Positions 1-7,110 of a DNA stretch of 64,000 nt are shown one piece after another; the stretch's first letter is position 1; each line of letters begins with the position of its first letter. This stretch comes from Saprospiraceae bacterium (GTDB lineage Bacteria; Bacteroidota; Bacteroidia; Chitinophagales; Saprospiraceae). Both the position numbers and the translations under genes were made by a program. The notes beneath the pieces are model-generated. The model saw only the letters and a program-made list of their open reading frames with translations. It had not been told where the DNA came from and did no database searches. The stretch covers positions 991,501-1,055,500 of the forward strand of contig JAHCHX010000001.1 of the NCBI GenBank assembly GCA_026129545.1, given 5' to 3'.

Positions 1-1471
1 GGAGCGAGACGATAAAAATCCCCGTGTTGAGCCTTTCCGTTGCAATGTTGATGCGGTTGTCGCCGGGAGAAAGTCGAACGTTTTGAGACTGGCACAGCCG
101 ACCTGCCGCATCGTGTACCGCGAGCACAGCCTCAATGTACTCATCGGAGGATACATTCAATACCGCTGGCAGCCCGCCCGAAACGGGGTTGGGCGATAGT
201 TCAGCCACGGCCACACGCTCCAAGTCATTGGTGGATGTCAGGTTCTTGGTTTTGAAAACACCTATTTGGGCATTGGTGTTGGGTTGGCACACATCCCACT
301 CGCTATATGCCCGCACCCGCCACAAAATGTCCCGATTGTTGGGGATGCCACCCGTGACCGTCACGGAGGTAGTGTTGTAGTGGACTTGATTATACATTTT
401 GGGGTTGAAATTGGGCGCCAACCCGATTTCAAGGTTGTACATGGTGGCACCCGGCACCGTATCCCATGTAAAAGTGATTTCCTTGAAATGCACAGTCTGA
501 GAGTCCACAGGGCTGATGAGATGCACCGTTGCGTTGTCATCAATTTCGGGCAGTGGGTCAAAAATTTGCAAATACTGCGAATGTTCAAAGTAGATGTTGG
601 AACGCATGGCCTCTATCTGCTCGGGGGTGAACCGGGAAGCGCAAGCATCATAAGCATAGCCCATGATAAGCGTCGCGTCGGAGCGGAACTGTACCCCGTC
701 GGGGTCGCGTTGGATGACGATGCTTTGTTGCTCGCTGTTGCAAGGCCAGCGATAGTTCAGATAGTCCGGTCGCGTGTCGCAAAAGCCATCTGCGGAAAAG
801 TAGCAATTTGAGGTGTCCGTTTTTTCCACTGGGTGGCCATATATTTCAGCGGGGGCGGGTTGAGTGTAGTTCCAAGAAAAACCCTCCCAGCCCACAAATG
901 GGTGCGGCAACGACAAATGATGGCCAGCCTCATGCGCCCATACCGTGTTGCCGGGGCCGGAGCAATTGACCCCAATCACAATCGCGTCTTGCCAAGCATA
1001 GCCGCAGTTGCCCGCAGGGTTCGACACCACAAACACATTCATTCGATTGGGCAACCTATTGGCATTTATCATTTCGTCGCCGCCCGGAAAGTATTGGTGG
1101 TCGTTCCACGCGCTGTTGTTGTGATAGCGCACGGGGTCGCCCGGCATCAAATAAAAACGAATCCGGCCTTCGGCAAACTGAGCGTTCATCTCGCACACCG
1201 CCCGCAAGGCTTGGTCCATTTTGTAGTGTCCTGTTCCAAAACTGGTGCCTACCAAATGTATGGTGATGGGGACGTACAGCCACGCCGTGTCATTGTCGCC
1301 ACGGGCTTGGGTGATGTTCGCCCTGTTTGCTTGATACCATTCAAGCCACGGTGATTTCCCGGTATAGCCACAGCCCGTGCCGGTCTCGGAAATTGGATGT
1401 TGCGCAAATGCATCTTTCGACAAGAGATTGACCAGCAACAACAAAAGTGCGGGGTAAAGTTTGATTCGCAT
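1..1471 (-). CDS. M43-type (pappalysin-like) zinc metalloprotease, 3' end cut by window edge
   Basis: Reading leftward from the ATG at 1471 the frame stays open to the window edge, so the last part of the protein is missing. It has a signal peptide (MRIKLYPALLLLLVNLLSKD), then the zinc motif HEAGHHLSLPHPF, and further on the Met-turn MGYAYDACASRF, the arrangement of M43 metalloproteases. A fibronectin-like domain follows, and the visible end (ELSPNPVSGGLPAVLNVSSD) is the beginning of a type IX secretion sorting domain. It should be an exported, probably surface-bound or secreted protease. It is a clear paralogue of the gene immediately upstream, sharing the motif order and the LSLPHPF-GWEG stretch, so the two arose by tandem duplication. 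The family is secure; the substrate is unknown. Confidence 0.85.
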   Translation of the reverse strand, partial: MRIKLYPALLLLLVNLLSKDAFAQHPISETGTGCGYTGKSPWLEWYQANRANITQARGDNDTAWLYVPITIHLVGTSFGTGHYKMDQALRAVCEMNAQFAEGRIRFYLMPGDPVRYHNNSAWNDHQYFPGGDEMINANRLPNRMNVFVVSNPAGNCGYAWQDAIVIGVNCSGPGNTVWAHEAGHHLSLPHPFVGWEGFSWNYTQPAPAEIYGHPVEKTDTSNCYFSADGFCDTRPDYLNYRWPCNSEQQSIVIQRDPDGVQFRSDATLIMGYAYDACASRFTPEQIEAMRSNIYFEHSQYLQIFDPLPEIDDNATVHLISPVDSQTVHFKEITFTWDTVPGATMYNLEIGLAPNFNPKMYNQVHYNTTSVTVTGGIPNNRDILWRVRAYSEWDVCQPNTNAQIGVFKTKNLTSTNDLERVAVAELSPNPVSGGLPAVLNVSSDEYIEAVLAVHDAAGRLCQSQNVRLSPGDNRINIATERLNTGIFIVSL

Positions 1472-1624
1472 TGAACACAGAGTAGGTTTGAATAGTTGGA
1501 CGGGAAATTTGGGTACAGGTGTTTGTTCGCGAGGCAAATGTCTGCTTTCGCCGCCACATTTCAACAAAGTCAGTTGAGACAAGCGCCAAACCGCGACATT
1601 TTTTTATGAAATATCATTTTTTAC

Positions 1625-3157
1625 TCATCGCGCAACAACAAACGGCAGTGTTTTCACCCCTCCTTCATGCAGCACCACCAAACGATAGGTGCCTGCGGGC
1701 CAAGAAGCGGATGGCAGATGAAGCAGCGTTCTGTCACTTCCGACCAACTGATTTGACTGCCAAACGATACGCCCCATCGAATCATGCACCGAGTACTGAA
1801 CCGATTGGTGCAGCCAACCCAAAGGCGTCTCCATCGTGAGCGGCTGACCCGCCGTAAGCAGCGTCGGGTAACAGCGCCAGCCTTCGGCATCGGGTGCCGA
1901 GGTGGATACGATGACTGCCGATTTGAAAGTAGCCGAAGGGCTGAGCGTGGTGCAGACATACCAATCGTTGAAAGGGCGCACACGCCAGTAGTAGTTCTGA
2001 TTGGCTACCAAATTGCCCAAGACCCAAGTAGTGTCGGATGTCACCACATCCAATTCCCGAATACTGAAGTTGGAAAAGCGCGACAGCTGCACCACATAGC
2101 GCGTTGCGTTGGGCACCGACGACCATTGCAGCACCGTGCCCACCGTGGGCGACAGCTGCCCCCCGATAGGAGCGAGCAAAGTGGGCGTGTCCTCAATGTC
2201 GCCTTGTGGCTGCTCGTTCGTCAGCCAATCGGGTTTTTTGTTCAGCAAGGCAGCACGCATAATCGTGATTTGCTCGTCGGAGAATCGGTTGGCGCATTTG
2301 TCGAAGGAGTAAGACATGAACAACGTTCCATCCGAGAAGAAGGTCGCGCCAGTAGGGTCTTTCTGCTGCACCAAGCTCTTCCCCTGATTGTCACAATCCC
2401 AACGGTAACTCAGATAATCTGGCTTGGTGTCGCAAATCAAGTCCGCCGCGACGGCGCAATTGCTCCCGTCCACATACTCCACCAATGCTGTGTCGAGCGG
2501 GGCCGGGATTTGCGTGTCAATCGTGTCGTGGAAGTAGGTATAGTCGTATGTCAAGGTGTCAGGCGTTGGGTTGGCGAAGCTGTACACCTTGCCTTCCCAA
2601 CCTATGAAAGGGTGGGGCAGCGACAGGTTGTGCCCCACCTCATGTGCCCAAGTGTGGTCGTTTGGCCCCGAGCAGCCATGAGACATCGCCACGCCCGCGT
2701 AAGGCAAATTGTAACCACAATTGCCCGCCACGTTCGCGGCAAAATAACTATTGAGCGCCCCTGCCACATTGTTGGTCAGCATCATGTCAATGCCCTGCGG
2801 GATGGTTTGGTGCTGATACCACCCCGTGTTGTTAATCAAATTCCATTCGTTTTTGAAATACAGTCGAATCCGCGTGTCGGCGAAATCGAGGTTGAGGCGA
2901 CAAAAAGCATCCAGCAATTGGCCGGGCGAAAAACGCCCCGTACCGTTGTCGCGAGCCAACAAGTGAATTTGAACCCCCAATTTTAGCGTGTCCGACGAAC
3001 GCTCCTCGACGAACTGCTCCGGGTACGCAAGGTATTCCAACAGGAACGGGTCGAGGCCGGGCGGCGTGCCGCACGGCGCGAGTTCGTGTTTGCCGGGTTC
3101 CTGAGCAAGAGCGGGAAAAAAGCCCATCAAAAGGGCCAAAAGCGGAAAAAAGCGCAT
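1625..3157 (-). CDS. M43-type (pappalysin-like) zinc metalloprotease with T9SS sorting domain
   Basis: A 510-residue exported protease. Residues 1-18 form a signal peptide (ends FPALAQ). The zinc site is HEVGHNLSLPHPF and the Met-turn is MSYSFDKCANRF. A domain near residues 325-415 (LLAPIGGQLSPTVGTVLQW...YYWRVRPFNDW) is fibronectin type III-like. The C-terminus, starting near YPTLLTAGQPLTMETP and ending in GTYRLVVLHEGG, looks like a type A sorting domain for the type IX system. It lies 153 bp upstream of its truncated paralogue on the same strand and may share transcripts with it. The substrate cannot be told; in this family cleavage of extracellular proteins is the norm. Confidence 0.88.
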   Translation of the reverse strand: MRFFPLLALLMGFFPALAQEPGKHELAPCGTPPGLDPFLLEYLAYPEQFVEERSSDTLKLGVQIHLLARDNGTGRFSPGQLLDAFCRLNLDFADTRIRLYFKNEWNLINNTGWYQHQTIPQGIDMMLTNNVAGALNSYFAANVAGNCGYNLPYAGVAMSHGCSGPNDHTWAHEVGHNLSLPHPFIGWEGKVYSFANPTPDTLTYDYTYFHDTIDTQIPAPLDTALVEYVDGSNCAVAADLICDTKPDYLSYRWDCDNQGKSLVQQKDPTGATFFSDGTLFMSYSFDKCANRFSDEQITIMRAALLNKKPDWLTNEQPQGDIEDTPTLLAPIGGQLSPTVGTVLQWSSVPNATRYVVQLSRFSNFSIRELDVVTSDTTWVLGNLVANQNYYWRVRPFNDWYVCTTLSPSATFKSAVIVSTSAPDAEGWRCYPTLLTAGQPLTMETPLGWLHQSVQYSVHDSMGRIVWQSNQLVGSDRTLLHLPSASWPAGTYRLVVLHEGGVKTLPFVVAR

Positions 3158-3302
3158 AGTCTATCATCAAAAATTGTGTGCTGCAAACATAGCCTTTTTA
3201 TCAAGCATCCCACACGCACGAATCGAACAATGCCATTCATGTCCTTTTGAACACTCTCCCGAACAAATCCCCATAGCCTCAAAAACTTCCCCGCGCAAAA
3301 CC

Positions 3303-3334
3303 TTTGAACCCTTGTCTCCCCCCAACTATCTTTG
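3303..3334 (+). promoter_or_regulatory. Bacteroidota-type promoter for pyrR-pyrB
   Basis: TTTG at 3303-3306 and TATCTTTG at 3327-3334, separated by 20 bases, match the -33 TTTG / -7 TANNTTTG consensus of the Bacteroidota housekeeping sigma factor. It sits about 90 bases before the pyrR start. No obvious PyrR-binding anti-terminator could be picked out by eye in the leader. Confidence 0.6.
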
Positions 3335-3422
3335 CCGCCATCCCCATCCATCAGACAATCATAAATCGCAAAGTCTTGCTCGGCAATCGTAAATCGTAAA
3401 TCCAAAATCGTAAATCAAACAA

Positions 3423-3974
3423 ATGTCAACCGGAAAAACGCTCCTCACCCGCGAACGCTTCGCGCTCACCCTCGAACGGCTCTGTCACCAGCTGCTCGAG
3501 GATTGGGACGATTTTTCCAACGCCTGCATCGTCGGCATCCAGCCGCGTGGCACCCTGCTCTCCAATCGAGTCCACGAACGCCTGACACAGCTCACCGGCA
3601 ACCAATCCATTGAATACGGAAAACTCGACATCACCTTTTTTCGCGACGACTTCCGCATGACCGACACGCCCCTCACCCCACACCCCAACGAAATTGATTT
3701 TCTCGTAGGAGGAAAACGTGTGTTGCTGATTGACGACGTGCTCTACACCGGGCGCACCATCTCCGCGGCGCTGGCAGCCTTGCAGCACTATGGCCGACCA
3801 GACGCGGTGGAACTGCTCGTGCTCGTGGACAGACGCTTCAACCGGGAATTGCCCATTCAACCCGACTATTTCGGCATCGCCGTGGATGCGCTCGACGAGG
3901 CTTACATAAAAGTGCGTTGGCAAGAAACACACGGCGACGACGAGATTTTGCTTTTTGAAAACAAACCAAAATAG
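3423..3974 (+). CDS. pyrR: Bifunctional pyr regulator / uracil phosphoribosyltransferase PyrR
   Basis: At 183 residues it has the usual PyrR length. The PRPP-binding loop is VLLIDDVLYTGRTISAALAA (about residues 100-119), the signature of type I phosphoribosyltransferases, and VGIQPRGTLLSNRV near residue 38 is also typical of PyrR. The family binds pyr mRNA in response to UMP in Gram-positives and also makes UMP from uracil and PRPP; whether the regulatory role holds in Bacteroidota is not settled. It is followed 84 bp downstream by pyrB, which supports a role in pyrimidine synthesis. The gap between them holds a near-perfect hairpin (about 3981-4010) that could act as an attenuator. Confidence 0.92.
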   Translation: MSTGKTLLTRERFALTLERLCHQLLEDWDDFSNACIVGIQPRGTLLSNRVHERLTQLTGNQSIEYGKLDITFFRDDFRMTDTPLTPHPNEIDFLVGGKRVLLIDDVLYTGRTISAALAALQHYGRPDAVELLVLVDRRFNRELPIQPDYFGIAVDALDEAYIKVRWQETHGDDEILLFENKPK

Positions 3975-4058
3975 AGACTCAACTTCCCGAAAGTTTTCAA
4001 CTTTCGGAAAGTTTGACTCACGATGCCCCTGAAACCCTGAAACCTTGCAACCTGCTCT

Positions 4059-4976
4059 ATGCTCTCCACACGCCACCTCATCGGCATCAAAAACATCACC
4101 GAAGACGACATTCGGCTCATCTTCGAGACGGCGGACAATTTCAAAGAAGTCATCAACCGCCCCATCAAAAAAGTGCCAAGCCTGCGCGACATCACGGTGG
4201 CCAATCTTTTTTTTGAAAGCAGCACACGCACCCGCGTCTCCTTCGAACTCGCCGAACGCCGCCTCAGCGCCGACATCGTCAACTTCACCGCCTCCTCATC
4301 CAGCGTCAGCAAAGGCGAGACCCTGCTCGACACGGTGAACAACATCCTCTCCATGAAAGTGGACATGGTGGTGATGCGCCACCCCGCGCCCGGTGCCTGT
4401 GTCTATCTCAGCACCCGCATCCCCGCCAACATCATCAACGCGGGCGACGGCACGCACGAACACCCCACCCAAGCCCTGCTCGACGCATTCTCCATCCGCG
4501 AAAAACTCGGCGACGTGGCAGGCAAAAAAATCGCCATCATAGGCGACATCCTGCACAGCCGTGTGGCGCTAAGCAATGTTTTTTGTCTGAAAAAACTCGG
4601 AGCAAAAGTCCGCGTGTGCGGCCCCCCGACCCTCATCCCCAAACACTATGGCGCACTCGGCGTCGAAATCAGCCACAACGTGCGCGACACCCTGCGCTGG
4701 TGCGACGTGGCCAACGTGCTGCGCATTCAACTTGAACGTCAGGACATCAAATACTTCCCCAGCCTCCGCGAATACCACCAATACTTCGGTATCACACGGC
4801 AAATGCTCGACGAACTCGACCGCGAAATCGTGGTGATGCACCCCGGCCCCATCAATCGCGGCGTGGAACTCAGCTCCGACGTGGCCGACAGCCCGCACAG
4901 CATCATCCTCCAACAAGTGGAAAACGGCGTGGCCGTGCGCATGGCCGTTTTGTATCTGCTGGCAGGGCAGCGGTAA
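4059..4976 (+). CDS. pyrB: Aspartate carbamoyltransferase catalytic subunit
   Basis: Makes N-carbamoyl-aspartate from carbamoyl phosphate and aspartate, the first committed step of pyrimidine synthesis, in the cytoplasm. The carbamoyl-phosphate loop FFESSTRTRVSFELAERRL lies near residues 50-68 and the HPTQALLDAFSIRE motif near residue 133; MHPGPINRGVEL near the C-terminus belongs to the aspartate-binding side. The length of 305 residues is normal for the catalytic chain. No regulatory subunit gene (pyrI) lies next to it. It is co-oriented with pyrR upstream. Confidence 0.95.
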   Translation: MLSTRHLIGIKNITEDDIRLIFETADNFKEVINRPIKKVPSLRDITVANLFFESSTRTRVSFELAERRLSADIVNFTASSSSVSKGETLLDTVNNILSMKVDMVVMRHPAPGACVYLSTRIPANIINAGDGTHEHPTQALLDAFSIREKLGDVAGKKIAIIGDILHSRVALSNVFCLKKLGAKVRVCGPPTLIPKHYGALGVEISHNVRDTLRWCDVANVLRIQLERQDIKYFPSLREYHQYFGITRQMLDELDREIVVMHPGPINRGVELSSDVADSPHSIILQQVENGVAVRMAVLYLLAGQR

Positions 4977-5030
4977 GGATTGCGTCTTTTTCCCAATTCC
5001 CGTGTCTTATGAATCACGAAGACTTTTCCG

Positions 5031-5576
5031 ATGAACGAGATTCAAAACATTTGGGCAGAATTTCACCGCGCATTGAAGGGCTTGATTGTAAAAACGGTGA
5101 AAGACCCCAACGATGCGGACGATATTTTGCAAGACATTTTTCTGAAAATAATGCTCCACTCAGACAAAATCGAGCGAGCCGACAATCTGCGCCACTACCT
5201 CTATGGCATTGCCCGCAACGCAACGCAAGATTATTTCAGGAAAAAAAACGCGCCGATTGCCGAGCCGCAATTGGAAGAAACGATGCCAGCAGAAGAACCC
5301 GCACGTTCACTGAATACCGCAATCGCCGAATGCTGCGTGCGCAACTTTGTCGCGCAACTACCCGACAAATACCGGGAAGCCCTGATTCTGACCGAGTTCG
5401 AGGCACTTTCGCAAAAAGAACTGGCACGAAGGCTGGGCATTTCCTACTCGGGCGCAAAATCGCGCGTGCAACGCGGCAAGGAAAAATTGAAAGAACTGAT
5501 TGTTGATTGTTGCGCCTACGAAAGCGACCGCTATGGCAACCTGCTTGACACAGGCAAAAAAAATTGCAGTTGCTGA
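5031..5576 (+). CDS. sigZ: ECF RNA polymerase sigma factor, SigZ type, with Cys-rich tail
   Basis: A 181-residue sigma factor with region 2 (DPNDADDILQDIFLKIMLHS) and region 4 (LPDKYREALILTEFEALSQK, then an HTH ending SYSGAKSRVQRGKEKLK). After region 4 comes an extra tail with DCCAYESDRYG and a final NCSC, the cysteine-bearing end seen in the SigZ group. The tail could bind metal or sense thiol stress, which is inference. It starts 54 bp after pyrB but probably belongs with the following small Cys-rich gene. No anti-sigma factor gene is visible beside it. Confidence 0.85.
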   Translation: MNEIQNIWAEFHRALKGLIVKTVKDPNDADDILQDIFLKIMLHSDKIERADNLRHYLYGIARNATQDYFRKKNAPIAEPQLEETMPAEEPARSLNTAIAECCVRNFVAQLPDKYREALILTEFEALSQKELARRLGISYSGAKSRVQRGKEKLKELIVDCCAYESDRYGNLLDTGKKNCSC

Positions 5577-5662
5577 AACCTCGCCTTTGCGTCTTTTCAC
5601 AACCGCTCTCGTCTTCTTGGCACATACGATTTTGTTTGTGCAACCATTCAATTCTATTTTCA

Positions 5663-5821
5663 ATGAAGAAAGGCGCAATCATCGCTTTGTTCGCTCTCGC
5701 GGCCACGGCCGCCATCATCGCAGGCAAACCCGCCGCCACCCCGACCACGGCCTGTTGCAACCAATCGCAATGCGACCCCGGTAGCTGCGACGAGCCTTGC
5801 GAACCGTTCTGCTGCGAATGA
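5663..5821 (+). CDS. Small exported cysteine-rich peptide
   Basis: Encodes 52 residues. MKKGAIIALFALAATAAIIA is an N-terminal hydrophobic signal or anchor, and the mature part of about 30 residues carries seven cysteines (31, 32, 37, 42, 46, 50, 51), including CC pairs at both ends, with several Asp and Glu. It starts 86 bp after the sigma factor and runs in the same direction. The composition suggests metal binding or a disulfide-knotted peptide at the envelope, but I recognise no family. The AUG start is preceded by an A/T-rich stretch with no Shine-Dalgarno sequence, as usual in this phylum. Confidence 0.6.
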   Translation: MKKGAIIALFALAATAAIIAGKPAATPTTACCNQSQCDPGSCDEPCEPFCCE

Positions 5822-5896
5822 CGAAAGGCGGGGTTCGGGGCGCTTGCCGCCCTGCGCTCCGCTTCTTTCATGTCTCACAGTCTTTCCTGTCATCTG

Positions 5897-5924
5897 GTAA
5901 GGCGGATTTGCAAATCCGCCTTAC
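5897..5924. repeat. Perfect 28-bp palindrome
   Basis: GTAAGGCGGATTT and its exact complement meet at a central GC, giving a 28-bp palindrome just after the Cys-rich peptide gene. It can form a stem as RNA; no run of T follows, so it is not a classic intrinsic terminator. Bidirectional protection or termination is possible. Confidence 0.6.
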
Positions 5925-5952
5925 TGCTTAAGTTAATGCACAGATTTATTTC

Positions 5953-6016
5953 ACACAACGACACGTCAACACTACGATTCTATTTTTATGATAATCAACT
6001 CTTTGTGTCGTTGTGT
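5953..6016. repeat. Inverted repeat, 12-bp arms
   Basis: ACACAACGACAC at 5953-5964 is matched by its perfect complement at 6005-6016, with 40 bases between. It is part of a gene-free stretch (5822-6324) made almost wholly of fold-back sequences. Confidence 0.55.
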
Positions 6017-6034
6017 CGTCGCTTCACAGGACTT

Positions 6035-6107
6035 ACAGGATTTACAGGTTCAATGAGGCGGCTTCGCTGCGAAAAATCCTGTAAATCTTGTAAATCCTGT
6101 CAAAATT
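6035..6107. repeat. 73-bp fold-back repeat, copy A
   Basis: Starts ACAGGATTTACAGG and ends near TGTAAATCCTGTCAAAA; ACAGGATTTACA and TGTAAATCCTGT are perfect 12-bp arms. The loop holds GCGGCTTCGCTGC, a second small stem. A near-identical copy lies 134 bp downstream. Confidence 0.75.
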
Positions 6108-6168
6108 TGTAAAAACTTAGTCAGCCTTCAAGCGCAGAGGACTCGGTTGACAGGCTTATAGGTTTTTG

Positions 6169-6242
6169 ACAGGATTTACAGGTTCAATGAGGCGGCTTCG
6201 CCGCGAAAAATCCTGTAAATCTTGTAAATCCTGTCAAAAATT
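6169..6242. repeat. 73-bp fold-back repeat, copy B
   Basis: Near-identical to the copy at 6035-6107, with the same 12-bp arms. The inner stem reads GCGGCTTCGCCGC, where copy A has GCTGC: the change turns a G-U pair into G-C and leaves the stem intact. It lies about 80 bp before the deacetylase start. Confidence 0.75.
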
Positions 6243-6324
6243 GAATGTCCGCTGTCCTGCCTAAGTTTTTACCAAAATTCAATGTCTGTAATCCTGCCTA
6301 AGTTTTTATCAAATTTCAATCAAC

Positions 6325-7110
6325 ATGAAAATCCTCTATGTCTTTCCGCATCCCGACGACGAATCGTTCGGGCCCGGCGGAGCCATTCACAAGCAAGTTC
6401 AGGAAGGAAACCAAGTTTTTTTGCTCACACTCACCAAAGGCGGCGCTACCAAAGTGCGGCATCAACTCAGATTGACCATCGAGGAAATGGGTGAGGTGAG
6501 AGTGCGGGAAATGCAAAAAGTGAAACAAACGCTCGGCATTGCCGAAATGAAAATACTGGACTATCCCGACGGGGGGCTGGCGAAAATTGACCCTATCGAA
6601 CTCGAAAAAGAAGTGAAAAGTTGGATTACAACCTTTCGCCCCGATGTGGTGGTCACATACCCCGTGCACGGCGGCAGCGGGCACCACGACCACATCGCCC
6701 TCCATCATGCGGTGAAACGGTTGTTCTTCGAAAAAGCAAACGGACCCCGCTTTTGGCGCCGGTTGGCACTGTTCACAGTCGTGGACACAGGCTTGCCCAT
6801 GTTCCTCGAAGGCGGCATCCCGAGGGTGACGTGGACAAAACCGGAAGACATCGCGGTGACCGTCGAATTGGGCGAGGAAAATATCGAAGCCATGAAAAAC
6901 GCCCTAAGCTGCTACGAAACCTATCAGGAAATGGTCAAAACGACCAACGTCGTCGAGCGAATCGGCAGCCGCACCCATTTTGAACTGGTGAACGAGCAGC
7001 CCCCTCACCTGCTTGCTTCGCTCACAGAAGCCCTGGAAAACTGCCCCGAAGACTGCTGCACAGCCCCCGACAACCATTGCTCGCGTGCTGGGCGCGCCGG
7101 TTGTTGCTGA
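6325..7110 (+). CDS. PIG-L/LmbE-family deacetylase with Cys-rich C-terminus
   Basis: A zinc-dependent N-acetylglucosaminyl-type deacetylase of 261 residues. The metal motif is PHPDDESFGPGG (residues 8-19), and GGSGHHDHIALHH supplies the later histidines. It differs from the true bacillithiol enzyme BshB1 found at 34.2-34.9 kb, so its substrate may be another GlcNAc-type conjugate, or it may be a BshB2-like backup. The last ~20 residues (from CPEDCC, ending AGCC) add six cysteines that are not part of the catalytic domain. The gene ends directly against the ATG of the ABC1 kinase (TGA then ATG), which indicates translational coupling. Confidence 0.82.
   Translation: MKILYVFPHPDDESFGPGGAIHKQVQEGNQVFLLTLTKGGATKVRHQLRLTIEEMGEVRVREMQKVKQTLGIAEMKILDYPDGGLAKIDPIELEKEVKSWITTFRPDVVVTYPVHGGSGHHDHIALHHAVKRLFFEKANGPRFWRRLALFTVVDTGLPMFLEGGIPRVTWTKPEDIAVTVELGEENIEAMKNALSCYETYQEMVKTTNVVERIGSRTHFELVNEQPPHLLASLTEALENCPEDCCTAPDNHCSRAGRAGCC

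Noticed and set aside
1784..2986. A 400-codon open frame on the plus strand opposite the second metalloprotease
   Set aside because: It is rich in Arg, His and Val with no family motifs, and the opposite strand encodes a protease with clear zinc motifs. It is a shadow of high-GC codon use.
5870..6112. An 80-codon frame across the 73-bp fold-back repeats
   Set aside because: The sequence is mostly palindromic repeat, and the second half is repeat copy A; the frame is not kept in copy B.
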